Positions 24,337-33,303 of a stretch of 48,263 nt of DNA are shown here, piece after piece (the stretch's first letter is position 1; every line of letters begins with the position of its first letter). This DNA comes from Lachnospiraceae bacterium (GTDB lineage: Bacteria > Bacillota > Clostridia > Lachnospirales > Lachnospiraceae): positions 1 through 48,263 of the forward strand of contig JAKSSF010000017.1 in NCBI GenBank assembly GCA_024403235.1. Reading direction: 5' to 3'. Under the pieces are notes generated by a model, which did not search any database, was not told the origin of the DNA, and saw only the letters and a list, made by a program, of their open reading frames with translations. The position numbers and the translations under genes are program-made.

Positions 24337-25278
24337 TTACTCGTCATCTTCACTTCTACCGTTGGCGATAGAATTCTGTACTCTGGTATATAATTCCTGT
24401 GCTGCATTGTAACCCATCTTTTTCTGTCTGTGGTTAACTGCTGCAGATTCACAAATAATTGCAAGGTTACGACCGGGACGAATAGGAATGTTGTGACATA
24501 CAACCTTATTGCCAAGGTATTCTGTATATTCTTCTTCTAAGCCCAAACGGTCATATTCTTTATCTTTATTCCAATCCTCTAAACGGATTACCAAATCAAT
24601 ATTCTGGGTTTCTTTTACAGAAGAAACACCAAACAAGGTTTTTACATCCACAATACCGATACCGCGAAGTTCGATAAAATGCTTGGTAATATCCGGTGCA
24701 GTTCCAATCAAAGTTTCATCGCTGACTTTACGGATTTCCACCACATCATCGGTTACCAGACGATGGCCTCTCTTAATCAATTCCAATGCTGCCTCTGATT
24801 TACCGATACCACTTTCACCGGTAATCAAAACACCTTCACCATAAACATCTACCAATACCCCATGAACAGAAATACAAGGTGCCAGCTTCACATTTAACCA
24901 ACGAATGATTTCTGCCATAAATGCCGAAGTAGATTCTTTGGTCATCAATAAAGGTACCTCATGCTCGATAGCTTTTTGCTTAAATAAATCATCGGGCTGT
25001 AATTCTCTACAAAAAACAATACCCGGAATAGGGTGTGATAATAAAGTTTCGTAGGTTTTTTCTTTTTCATCCTTGGAAAGTCCCTGCATATAAGTATATT
25101 CTACAAACCCGATAATCTGCAAACGGGTGGCAGCAAAATGCTCAAAATATCCAGCCATCTGCAATGCCGGTCTATTAATATCCGGCTGTGTAATCTTAAT
25201 CCCCTTAACCCCAATTTCAGGTGTCAGATTTTCCAGTTTCATTTTGTCAATAATTTTTGTTAAACTAACTGCTGACAT
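24337..25278 (-). CDS. hprK: HPr kinase/phosphorylase
   Basis: A 313-residue bifunctional enzyme that phosphorylates the regulatory Ser of HPr and Crh when glycolytic intermediates and ATP are high, and removes it when phosphate is high. Walker A GESGIGKSEAAL (about residues 154-165), catalytic His139 in SVHG, acidic pair in VTDDVV (177-178) and the signature ELRGIGIVDVKTLFG are all present. The C-terminal acidic tail is short. It lies between uvrC and glk; the likely substrate Crh is encoded in the same cluster. Confidence 0.97.
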   Translation of the reverse strand: MSAVSLTKIIDKMKLENLTPEIGVKGIKITQPDINRPALQMAGYFEHFAATRLQIIGFVEYTYMQGLSKDEKEKTYETLLSHPIPGIVFCRELQPDDLFKQKAIEHEVPLLMTKESTSAFMAEIIRWLNVKLAPCISVHGVLVDVYGEGVLITGESGIGKSEAALELIKRGHRLVTDDVVEIRKVSDETLIGTAPDITKHFIELRGIGIVDVKTLFGVSSVKETQNIDLVIRLEDWNKDKEYDRLGLEEEYTEYLGNKVVCHNIPIRPGRNLAIICESAAVNHRQKKMGYNAAQELYTRVQNSIANGRSEDDE

Positions 25279-25330
25279 ACATTCTCCAATCCGATGGTAA
25301 TCCCCATCTTTTTCCTTTTATTTGTGCTTT

Positions 25331-27211
25331 TTATTCTATCATAGAACTATGAAAAAAAGAATAGATTTCTTTTGCGATATTGGCAGGAATCTGAGGCACT
25401 TCCTGCAGAGTTTCCACAGAAGCATTTCGAATATCTTCCATAGATGCAAAGTGCTTCATCAGGGCTTTCCTCCTACTAGCTCCCACGCCCGGAATATCAT
25501 CCAAAACGGAATGTACCTGTTCCTTGCTACGCAAAGATCTGTGATATTCAATGGCAAAACGATGGGCTTCATCCTGAATTCTGGTGATCAGCTTGAACCC
25601 CTCAGAGTTTCGATCAATAGGAATTTCTACATTTTGAAAGTACAGTCCCCTGGTTCTGTGATTATCATCCTTTACCATCCCACAAACAGGAATGTTTAAG
25701 TGCAATTCCTCCAATACCTGTAAAGCAATGTTGACCTGTCCCTTTCCACCATCCATCAAAAGCAAATCCGGAAACTTGGTAAAACTGCCAAATTGCTCCT
25801 CCATATCCTTTTCCTGCAATGCTTTTCTTTCTTCCATGCCGTGGAGAAAACGCCTGGTCAATACCTCTTTCATACAGCCATAATCGTTAGGTCCTTCAAT
25901 GGATTTGATTTTAAATTTTCGGTAATCACTTTTTTTCGGCTTTCCTTTTTCAAACACCACCATAGAGCCTACATTTTCAAATCCATTACTATTGGAAATA
26001 TCAAAGGCTTCCATACGAGTAATATTCGGCATTTCCAATAAAGCCGCTATCTCTTTTACGGCTCCTATGGTTCTGCCTTCTTCTCTTCGAATGCGTTCCT
26101 TATCTCTGGTCAATACAATTTCAGCATTTCTGGCAGCCAAATCCACCAACTTTTCCTTCTGTCCGATTTTCGGCACCCGCAAATAGACACGATTGCCCTT
26201 CCTGGAAGAAAGCCACTGCTCTATAACCTCTTTTTCCTCAATATCCTCCTGGAGATACAGCTCCTTGGGCAAATAAGGAGTCCCCGCATAAAACTGTTTG
26301 ATAAAGCTACCTAAAATCTGAGATTTACTTTCCTCTCCCACATTGGTCATATAAAAATGTTCTCTGCCAATGAGTTTTCCATCTCGTACAAAGAAAACCT
26401 GTACCACAGCATCTTCGCCCTCTTTGTACATGGCCACAACATCCTTATCCTCTCCATCAGAGTCCGTAATCTTTTGCTTTTGAGAAACCTGCTTCACACT
26501 TTCTATCAATTCCCGATAGGTAATGGCCTCTTCAAATTCTAAGTTTGCAGAAGCTTTCTCCATTTTTTCCTGCAGAGAACTAAGAATTTTTTTATAGTTT
26601 CCTTCCAAGAATTCCATGGCTTCTGCCACCTGTTTTCCATACTCTTCTTTTGAGATATTTCCCTGACAGGGTCCCTTACACTGCTGAATGTGATAGTTCA
26701 AGCAAGGCCGTTCAACCCCAAACTCCTGGGGAAGCTTTCGATTGCAAGAGCGAAGTTTAAACAGCTTGTTAATCAGTTCGATGGTATCTTTTACTGCTCC
26801 TGCACTGGTAAAAGGGCCAAAATATCTGGAACGATCCTTCTTCATTTCTCTGGAGAACAATACCCGTGGATATTCCTCTCCCAAAGTTACCTTAATATAA
26901 GGATAGGTTTTATCATCCTTTAGCATGGTATTATACTTGGGACGATGTTCCTTGATTAGATTGTTTTCCAAAACCAGGGCTTCCAATTCGGAGTCTGTAA
27001 CAATATATTCAAAGCGCTCAATCAAAGACACCATTTTCTGTATTTTGGGACTTTTCTTGGTACTTTCTCTAAAATAGGACCGAACGCGGTTTTTCAGAGA
27101 AATAGCCTTTCCCACATAGATAATGGCGTCTTTTTTATCGTGCATAATATAAACCCCCGGTTTCCCGGGGAGTTTTTTTAATTCTTCTTCAATTTGAAAC
27201 TTTTCGCTCAT
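25331..27211 (-). CDS. uvrC: Excinuclease ABC subunit UvrC
   Basis: Nucleotide-excision-repair endonuclease making both cuts around a lesion with UvrB. Domain order: GIY-YIG nuclease at residues about 14-95 ([24 protein letters not shown]), UvrB-interaction UVR motif near 205-240, RNase H-like 3' endonuclease centre ([21 protein letters not shown]), and tandem helix-hairpin-helix at the C-terminus ([18 protein letters not shown]). 626 residues is normal. It is nine bases from ftsH and transcribed with it. Confidence 0.97.
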   Translation of the reverse strand: MSEKFQIEEELKKLPGKPGVYIMHDKKDAIIYVGKAISLKNRVRSYFRESTKKSPKIQKMVSLIERFEYIVTDSELEALVLENNLIKEHRPKYNTMLKDDKTYPYIKVTLGEEYPRVLFSREMKKDRSRYFGPFTSAGAVKDTIELINKLFKLRSCNRKLPQEFGVERPCLNYHIQQCKGPCQGNISKEEYGKQVAEAMEFLEGNYKKILSSLQEKMEKASANLEFEEAITYRELIESVKQVSQKQKITDSDGEDKDVVAMYKEGEDAVVQVFFVRDGKLIGREHFYMTNVGEESKSQILGSFIKQFYAGTPYLPKELYLQEDIEEKEVIEQWLSSRKGNRVYLRVPKIGQKEKLVDLAARNAEIVLTRDKERIRREEGRTIGAVKEIAALLEMPNITRMEAFDISNSNGFENVGSMVVFEKGKPKKSDYRKFKIKSIEGPNDYGCMKEVLTRRFLHGMEERKALQEKDMEEQFGSFTKFPDLLLMDGGKGQVNIALQVLEELHLNIPVCGMVKDDNHRTRGLYFQNVEIPIDRNSEGFKLITRIQDEAHRFAIEYHRSLRSKEQVHSVLDDIPGVGASRRKALMKHFASMEDIRNASVETLQEVPQIPANIAKEIYSFFHSSMIE

Positions 27212-27220
27212 AGAGTTCCT

Positions 27221-29470
27221 TTAAAAATCTTCCGGCAAATCTGCCTGGCTGTAGACCCCTTTGTAAGTTGAAGGTTTTTCAGATTGTGGTTCTTCTGTGG
27301 TGGAAGCTTCTGTTTCTTCCTGTTCTTGCTTTTCTTCTACCGTTGTATCTTCAGAAACAGTTTCTACAGGAATAGGGGGCTCATCCTTTACACTATCCAC
27401 CGTTTCACCTGGAATCACATCGGAATCAATTACTACATCGATGACAGCGCCCTTTTCCACTTTCTGTTCTGCCACAGTCTCTTCTTTTTTCTCTTCTGCT
27501 TCCTTCTTTTCTTTCTTCTCTTTTGGCTCCGGTAATCCTTTTTCCTTTCGGAAAATTTCCATAAATTCCTTGCCTGTAATGGTTTCCTTTTTGATTAAAA
27601 AGTCTGCCAGTTTATCCATTAACTTACGATTGGCCTTTAAGAGTTTTTTGGCTTCCTTATAGCTATCCTTTAGAAGCTTCATTACCTCTTCATCTACACC
27701 TGCTGCAGTGGTATCTGCGCAATCCAAGGTAGCGGAGCCATCTAAATATCTATTTTGTACAGTAGCCAAACCCATTAAGCCATATCTTTTACTCATACCA
27801 TACTGGGTTACCATGGCTCTGGCAATATTGGTTGCCTTTTCAATATCATTGGCAGCCCCTGTGGTTACGGTATCAAATACAATCTCTTCTGCTGCTCTAC
27901 CGCCCAAAAGACCGACTAACATATCCCGAAGTTCTGCTTCTGTATTCAAAAACTTCTCTTCCTCCGGTACATGCATAACATAACCAAGAGCCCCCATAGT
28001 TCTAGGGACAATGGTAATCTTTTGTACCGGCTCTGAATTTTTCTGTAATGCGCTAATCAAAGCGTGACCCACCTCATGGTAAGAAACAATTTTTCTTTCT
28101 TCCTTACTCATAATGCGGTCCTTCTTTTCTTTTCCTACCAATACCTGCTCTACGGCATCAAATAAATCCTTTTGACTTACATATTCTCTGCCTTCTTTGA
28201 CAGCATTAATAGCAGCCTCATTAATCATATTGGCAAGGTCAGACCCAACAGCACCACTGGTAGCCAACGCAATAGCGTCAAAATCCACAGTTTCATCCAT
28301 CTTTACATCTTTGGCGTGTACCTTCAAAATTTCTACACGGCCTTTTAAATCCGGTTTGTCTACAATAATTCTGCGGTCAAAACGGCCGGGGCGAAGAAGT
28401 GCTTTATCCAAAATTTCCGGACGGTTTGTGGCGCCAAGAATTAACACACCTTTAGAGGAATCAAAACCATCCATTTCGGAAAGCAACTGATTTAAGGTCT
28501 GCTCTCTTTCTTCATTTCCGCCACCGTACTTGGAGTCACGACTTCTACCAATGGCATCAATTTCATCTATGAAAATAATACAAGGTGCATTTTTGGTAGC
28601 TTCTCTAAACAAATCCCTTACACGGGAAGCACCCACACCTACATACAATTCTATAAAATCAGAACCGGTCAAAGAGAAAAAGGGAACATTGGCTTCTCCT
28701 GCCACGGCTTTTGCCAACAAGGTTTTCCCTGTACCGGGAGGGCCCACTAACAATGCACCTTTGGGTAGTTTTGCACCGATTTTCACATATTTACCGGGAT
28801 CATGCAAAAAGTCCACTACTTCCTGCAAAGACTCTTTTGCTTCATCTTCTCCTGCAACATCCTTAAAAGTAACACCCGTTTCTTTTTGCACATAGACCTT
28901 AGCATTACTTTTACCAACTCCTAAGGGGCCGCCTCCGCCACCCATTCGTTTCATGGCAAAGCTTAACAAAAACCACAGCAGCAAAATAGGAAAAATGTAA
29001 GTTAACAGGAAAGATAAAATCATCCCAGAGTTGTCCGGAATTTCCGGATTTATCTCTACGCCTGCCTCCAACAGTCTTGCCGTTAAAGCGTCATCCCTTT
29101 CTGCTCGACCTGTGTACAGTGTCATGGAAGTCCGTAAGAATGGATTGAAAGCCGTTCCACCTTCTTTCTTTTCTTCCTGTAATGTAATCTCTATTTTATC
29201 TGTTGTAATGTAAACGCTTTTCACTTCCCCATTGTCTAGCATATCTACAAACTCATTATAGGGAATCTCCTGAGAAGTGGCACCGTTTACCGATTTCATA
29301 AAATAGCTAACGGTAGACAAAGCCAGTAAAGTTGCAATTAACAGAAGTAAAAGATTTTGTTTTTTAGGAGACTGGCCACCGGAATTTCTGTTGTTTCTGT
29401 TATTTCGATTCCCACCGGAACGGCCTCCATTTTGTCCATTGTCATATTTATTCAAATTATCTTGATCCAT
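27221..29470 (-). CDS. ftsH: ATP-dependent zinc metalloprotease FtsH
   Basis: Membrane-anchored AAA+ protease degrading misfolded membrane and regulatory proteins. A Gly/Asn-rich N-terminal stretch precedes the first membrane segment. Two transmembrane segments bracket an extracytoplasmic domain, followed by the AAA+ module (Walker A GPPGTGKT, Walker B IIFIDEIDAIG, SRH ATNRPEILDKALLRPGRFDR) and zinc protease motif HEVGH. A long acidic Glu/Lys/Thr-rich tail of about 110 residues (27221-27550) makes it about 100 residues longer than typical. Start at 29470 follows GGAGG; an ATG at 29500 is rejected. Promoter at 29519-29547. First gene of the minus-strand cluster. Confidence 0.97.
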   Translation of the reverse strand: MDQDNLNKYDNGQNGGRSGGNRNNRNNRNSGGQSPKKQNLLLLLIATLLALSTVSYFMKSVNGATSQEIPYNEFVDMLDNGEVKSVYITTDKIEITLQEEKKEGGTAFNPFLRTSMTLYTGRAERDDALTARLLEAGVEINPEIPDNSGMILSFLLTYIFPILLLWFLLSFAMKRMGGGGGPLGVGKSNAKVYVQKETGVTFKDVAGEDEAKESLQEVVDFLHDPGKYVKIGAKLPKGALLVGPPGTGKTLLAKAVAGEANVPFFSLTGSDFIELYVGVGASRVRDLFREATKNAPCIIFIDEIDAIGRSRDSKYGGGNEEREQTLNQLLSEMDGFDSSKGVLILGATNRPEILDKALLRPGRFDRRIIVDKPDLKGRVEILKVHAKDVKMDETVDFDAIALATSGAVGSDLANMINEAAINAVKEGREYVSQKDLFDAVEQVLVGKEKKDRIMSKEERKIVSYHEVGHALISALQKNSEPVQKITIVPRTMGALGYVMHVPEEEKFLNTEAELRDMLVGLLGGRAAEEIVFDTVTTGAANDIEKATNIARAMVTQYGMSKRYGLMGLATVQNRYLDGSATLDCADTTAAGVDEEVMKLLKDSYKEAKKLLKANRKLMDKLADFLIKKETITGKEFMEIFRKEKGLPEPKEKKEKKEAEEKKEETVAEQKVEKGAVIDVVIDSDVIPGETVDSVKDEPPIPVETVSEDTTVEEKQEQEETEASTTEEPQSEKPSTYKGVYSQADLPEDF

Positions 29471-29518
29471 TGAAATCCTCCAAATAGTATAAAAACCCAT
29501 TTAAGCATCACTTTCTAC

Positions 29519-29547
29519 ATTATAAAGTTGTCCTAAATTAAAAGCAA
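29519..29547 (-). promoter_or_regulatory. Promoter of ftsH cluster
   Basis: Minus-strand TTGCTT (29547-29542), 17-base spacer, TATAAT (29524-29519), about 50 bases before the ftsH ATG. It probably drives ftsH-uvrC-hprK-glk-murB-rapZ-whiA-crh. Confidence 0.75.
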
Positions 29548-29644
29548 GAAAAGTATCATGAAATTCTTGGATAGATTCTAAAAGAAATCTAAACTTATTT
29601 GAAAAAAGCAGTATTTTCTTCTTCCATTCTTATTTTTCTTAGTG

Positions 29645-29650
29645 TATAAT
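29645..29650 (+). promoter_or_regulatory. -10 element of the pyrG promoter
   Basis: A perfect TATAAT on the plus strand. The -35 at 17 bases (TTCCAT) is poor, so an activator or extended contacts may be needed. Transcription would start about 10-15 bases before the leader terminator. Confidence 0.5.
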
Positions 29651-29663
29651 CAACGAGTAAAGC

Positions 29664-29698
29664 AAAGGCGCTTAGAGTAATTCTAAGGGCCTTTTTTC
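29664..29698 (+). terminator. pyrG: Leader terminator (attenuator) of pyrG
   Basis: Between the -10 element and the pyrG ribosome site lies AAGGC + CTTAGA paired with TCTAAG + GCCTT (one G-G mismatch between them), followed by six T. As no other plus-strand gene precedes it, it must act on the pyrG transcript itself. In Bacillus, pyrG is controlled by CTP-sensed attenuation at a leader terminator. Here the upstream arm is purine-rich, so the known slippage mechanism may not apply unchanged. Confidence 0.75.
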
Positions 29699-29726
29699 TT
29701 TTGTATAGACTAAATGGAGGCGTAAA

Positions 29727-31328
29727 ATGGGAGTAAAATATGTGTTTGTCACAGGAGGTGTAGTATCCGGACTGGGAAAAGGAATTACTGCAGCCTCTCT
29801 GGGAAGATTGTTAAAGGCCAGGGGCTATAAGGTAACCATGCAAAAATTCGATCCGTATATCAATATGGATCCGGGTACCATGAATCCCATACAACATGGA
29901 GAAGTTTTCGTCACAGATGACGGTGCGGAAACCGATTTGGACTTGGGGCATTATGAACGATTTATTGATGAAAGCTTAAATAAAAATTCTAATGTGACTA
30001 CCGGTAAAGTGTACTGGTCAGTACTCCAAAAGGAGCGTCACGGGGACTACGGCGGTGGTACTGTGCAGGTTATTCCCCACATTACCAACGAAATCAAAAG
30101 TCGTTTCTTTCATGATGATTCTCCAGGAAATACTACCATCGCCATTATCGAAGTGGGCGGTACCGTAGGAGATATTGAAAGCCAGCCTTTCTTGGAAAGT
30201 ATTCGTCAGTTCCAGCACGAAGTTGGCCACGATAACGCTATTTTAATTCATGTCACCTTAATTCCTTACCTAAAGGCATCTCAGGAGATGAAAACCAAGC
30301 CAACCCAGGCTAGTGTAAAAGAGTTACAGTCTATGGGTATTTGGCCGGATATTATTGTATGTCGAAGCGAACACCCCTTAGATCAAGGTATTAAAGACAA
30401 AATTGCCTTATTCTGTAATGTGCCTGTAACTCATGTATTACAGAACCTGGATGTGGAATATTTATATGAAGCCCCTCTTGCCATGGAAAAAGAAAATCTG
30501 GCATCTGTTGTATGTCAATGCTTGAATCTTCCTAACCCAACCCCAGATTTAGCAGACTGGGAAAAAATGGTGCAGGATCTTCGCAACCCTACCAGAGAAA
30601 TTACCGTTGCGCTTGTAGGAAAATACATTCAACTTCATGACGCTTATATTAGTGTAGTAGAGGCACTAAAACATGGCGGTATTCCTAATCATACAGTAGT
30701 GCATATCAAATGGATTGATTCAGAAATTGTTACCGATGAAAATGCCAAAGACTTATTGTCTGATGTACAAGGTATTTTAGTTCCCGGTGGTTTTGGCAAT
30801 CGTGGTATCGAAGGAAAAATTTCTGCCATTTCTTATGCCAGAACCCATAACATCCCATTCTTAGGATTGTGTCTTGGCATGCAGTTATCCATTGTAGAAT
30901 TTGCCAGAAATGTGGCAGGCTTATCCTCTGCCAACAGTATTGAATTAGCACCTGATACAGAACACCCTGTGATTGCATTGTTACCGGATCAAAATGGTGT
31001 GGTAGATATCGGTGGCACTTTAAGACTTGGTGCTTATCCTTGTATCTTAAAGGAAGATTCTTTAGCTTACAAACTGTATCAAAAAAAGGAAATTCAAGAG
31101 CGTCATCGTCACAGATACGAAGTAAATAATGACTATGTAAAACAATTGGAAGAAAAGGGTATGGTATTTTCCGGTCAATCCCCGGATGGCAGAATAATGG
31201 AAATGTGTGAGTTACCAACTCATCCATTCTTTATTGCCACCCAGGCACATCCCGAATTAAAATCCAGACCAAACCGTCCACATCCTTTATTCAAAGGATT
31301 TATAGAGGCTTGTTTACAGCAAAAATAA
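29727..31328 (+). CDS. pyrG: CTP synthase
   Basis: A 533-residue cytoplasmic enzyme making CTP from UTP, ATP and glutamine. The N-terminal amidoligase domain has [20 protein letters not shown] (P-loop) and [13 protein letters not shown]. The C-terminal class I glutaminase has the oxyanion motif [11 protein letters not shown], the nucleophile Cys in [12 protein letters not shown], and the His-x-Glu near [12 protein letters not shown]. The ATG at 29727 has TGGAGG upstream. It is divergent from ftsH; expression is probably set by the leader terminator at 29664-29698. Confidence 0.98.
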   Translation: MGVKYVFVTGGVVSGLGKGITAASLGRLLKARGYKVTMQKFDPYINMDPGTMNPIQHGEVFVTDDGAETDLDLGHYERFIDESLNKNSNVTTGKVYWSVLQKERHGDYGGGTVQVIPHITNEIKSRFFHDDSPGNTTIAIIEVGGTVGDIESQPFLESIRQFQHEVGHDNAILIHVTLIPYLKASQEMKTKPTQASVKELQSMGIWPDIIVCRSEHPLDQGIKDKIALFCNVPVTHVLQNLDVEYLYEAPLAMEKENLASVVCQCLNLPNPTPDLADWEKMVQDLRNPTREITVALVGKYIQLHDAYISVVEALKHGGIPNHTVVHIKWIDSEIVTDENAKDLLSDVQGILVPGGFGNRGIEGKISAISYARTHNIPFLGLCLGMQLSIVEFARNVAGLSSANSIELAPDTEHPVIALLPDQNGVVDIGGTLRLGAYPCILKEDSLAYKLYQKKEIQERHRHRYEVNNDYVKQLEEKGMVFSGQSPDGRIMEMCELPTHPFFIATQAHPELKSRPNRPHPLFKGFIEACLQQK

Positions 31329-31333
31329 AGTAC

Positions 31334-31370
31334 AAAGGGCTATGCATAAACCGATGCATGGTCCTTTTTT
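31334..31370 (+). terminator. Terminator of pyrG
   Basis: Stem GGGCTATGCAT / ATGCATGGTCC with two G-U pairs, followed by six T, six bases after the pyrG stop. It also touches the end of the convergent DUF378 gene. Confidence 0.85.
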
Positions 31371-31569
31371 ATTCTTCTTGGTTTGCAATACCAAAGAAGG
31401 AAATCAGGTACAAGCCACTGATTCCTACCAGAGTATAAACAATTCTGGAAAGCCAAGACATATTCCCAAATATTACGGCTACCAGATCAAAGTCAAACAT
31501 ACCCACCAGTCCCCAGTTCACCGCACCAATAATGGCAATGGTTAGAGCACAATAGTTGAATACTTTCAT
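31369..31569 (-). CDS. DUF378 family small membrane protein
   Basis: A 66-residue protein with two hydrophobic segments. ALTIAIIGAVNWGLVGMFDFDLVAVIFG and SRIVYTLVGISGLYLISFF are typical of DUF378 (YuzA-like) proteins. Function unknown. The ATG at 31569 has AAAGGAGG at good spacing; the ATG at 31590 overlaps that site and is rejected. Convergent with pyrG, divergent from the DUF1846 gene. Confidence 0.88.
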   Translation of the reverse strand: MKVFNYCALTIAIIGAVNWGLVGMFDFDLVAVIFGNMSWLSRIVYTLVGISGLYLISFFGIANQEE

Positions 31570-31658
31570 ATGGTATCCTCCTTTCATCAATTGAATATGC
31601 GCTACCTTGACTATTATCTCCGTAATCCCTATTTTTATTACAAATTCCCCTTTTTTTA

Positions 31659-31687
31659 TTTACCTTTTTTTTACTTTGCGATAAAAT
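31659..31687 (+). promoter_or_regulatory. Probable promoter of the DUF1846 gene
   Basis: TTTACC (31659-31664), 17-base spacer, TAAAAT (31682-31687), 35 bases before the ATG at 31722, which has AGGGAGGA. Confidence 0.45.
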
Positions 31688-31721
31688 TATAGAAGGTTTG
31701 TAACTACTAAGGGAGGACTTT

Positions 31722-33209
31722 ATGAAAATCGGATTTGATAACGAAAAATATGTAACCATGCAATCTCAGCACATCAAAGAAAGAATTGCATCCTTTGGAA
31801 ATAAATTATATTTGGAGTTTGGCGGCAAATTGTTTGATGATTACCATGCTTCCAGAGTTTTGCCGGGGTTTGAACCTGATAGTAAATTAAAAATGCTGTT
31901 GCAGTTAAAGGACCAGGCAGAAATTGTAATTGTTATCAGCGCTGCTGATATTGAAAGCAATAAGGTGCGTGGCGATTATGGTATTACCTACGACTCCGAT
32001 GTTCTTCGTTTGATTGACGCCTTCCAAAGTGTAGGCTTGTTTGTTGGTAGCGTAGTCATCAGTAAATATACAGGCCAAAGAAAAGCCGATATGTTCCGTC
32101 AAAAACTCCAGTCCTTAAATATCAAATCCTATTTGCATTATGTAATTCCCGGATATCCCAGCGATGTGGAAACTATTGTGAGCGAAAATGGGTATGGGAA
32201 AAATGAATATATCGAAACCGAAAGACCATTGGTTATCATCACTGCCCCCGGTCCCGGTAGCGGAAAGATGGCAACCTGCTTGTCTCAGCTCTATCACGAG
32301 CATAAAAGAGGAATTCAGGCCGGCTATGCAAAATTTGAAACCTTCCCTATCTGGAACTTACCTTTAAAACACTGCGTTAATATTGCCTATGAAGCTGCTA
32401 CTGCAGATCTGAATGATGTGAATATGATTGACCCTTTCCATTTGGAAGCCTATGGAAAGACTACGATCAATTACAACCGTGATGTGGAGATTTTCCCGGT
32501 GTTAAATGAAATGTTTAACCAGATTTTGGGAGAAAGTCCTTACAAATCACCTACTGACATGGGTGTGAATATGGCTGGGAATTGTATCATTGATCACGAA
32601 GCATGTGAGGAAGCCAGCCGACAGGAAATTATCCGCCGTTACTATCAGGCCACCAATGATTTGATGATTGGTCGAGCTACCAAGGAAATCGTTTATAAAT
32701 TAGAGCTTTTGATGAAGCAGGCTAACATTACGGTAAATGATCGTCAGGTTGCTGTGGCTGCTTTGGAAAAGGAAGAAGCCACCGGTTCACCTGCTGCAGC
32801 TATTTTGTTGGATGATGGCAAAATGATTTTAGGAAAGACTTCCAATCTGTTAGGTGCTACGGCTGCTGCTTTATTAAATTCTTTGAAAGAATTGGCCGGC
32901 ATCGACCACGAATTAGATTTGATTTCCCCTAAAGCAATCGAACCTATCCAGACCTTAAAAACAGGATATTTGGGCAGTAAAAATCCCCGTCTTCATTCTG
33001 ACGAGGTATTAATCGCTTTATCTATTAGTGCTGCTACAGATGAAAATGCAAAATTGGCTTTGACACAGATTCCGAAATTAAAGAATTGTGAAGCCCATTC
33101 TTCTGTAATGCTTTCTTCTGTAGATAAGGACATTTACAAGCGTTTGGGAATGCACTTGACTTGTGAGCCAAAATACGAGGCAACAGATAAGATTTATCAT
33201 AAACATTAG
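31722..33209 (+). CDS. DUF1846 domain-containing protein
   Basis: A 495-residue protein covering the full DUF1846 family. It starts KIGFDNEKYVTMQSQHIKERI and contains GGKLFDDYHASRVLPGFEPDSK, the phosphate-loop-like APGPGSGKMATCLSQLYHEHK around residue 175-195, and FETFPIWNLPLKHCVN. These are hallmark stretches of this conserved Firmicutes family. A nucleotide-binding enzyme is likely from the loop, but the reaction is not known. Single gene with probable promoter at 31659-31687 and a strong terminator after it. Confidence 0.93.
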   Translation: MKIGFDNEKYVTMQSQHIKERIASFGNKLYLEFGGKLFDDYHASRVLPGFEPDSKLKMLLQLKDQAEIVIVISAADIESNKVRGDYGITYDSDVLRLIDAFQSVGLFVGSVVISKYTGQRKADMFRQKLQSLNIKSYLHYVIPGYPSDVETIVSENGYGKNEYIETERPLVIITAPGPGSGKMATCLSQLYHEHKRGIQAGYAKFETFPIWNLPLKHCVNIAYEAATADLNDVNMIDPFHLEAYGKTTINYNRDVEIFPVLNEMFNQILGESPYKSPTDMGVNMAGNCIIDHEACEEASRQEIIRRYYQATNDLMIGRATKEIVYKLELLMKQANITVNDRQVAVAALEKEEATGSPAAAILLDDGKMILGKTSNLLGATAAALLNSLKELAGIDHELDLISPKAIEPIQTLKTGYLGSKNPRLHSDEVLIALSISAATDENAKLALTQIPKLKNCEAHSSVMLSSVDKDIYKRLGMHLTCEPKYEATDKIYHKH

Positions 33210-33218
33210 TGAAAAAAG

Positions 33219-33267
33219 AAAAAAAAAGCATCCACCCGTGTGCAAGCACGCTGTGGATGCTTTTTTT
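33219..33267. terminator. Bidirectional terminator between DUF1846 gene and nadE
   Basis: Stem GCATCCAC/GTGGATGC with an inner CGTG/CACG hairpin, flanked by an A-run on the left and seven T on the right. It serves the two convergent genes. Confidence 0.9.
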
Positions 33268-33303
33268 GACATTTATATCATTTCAGCCAAGTTTTTCTCC
33301 TTG

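Noticed and set aside
30730-31227. Minus-strand open frame of 165 codons inside pyrG
   Set aside because: Shadow of a perfectly conserved CTP synthase; composition (His/Cys/Tyr rich) is not protein-like.
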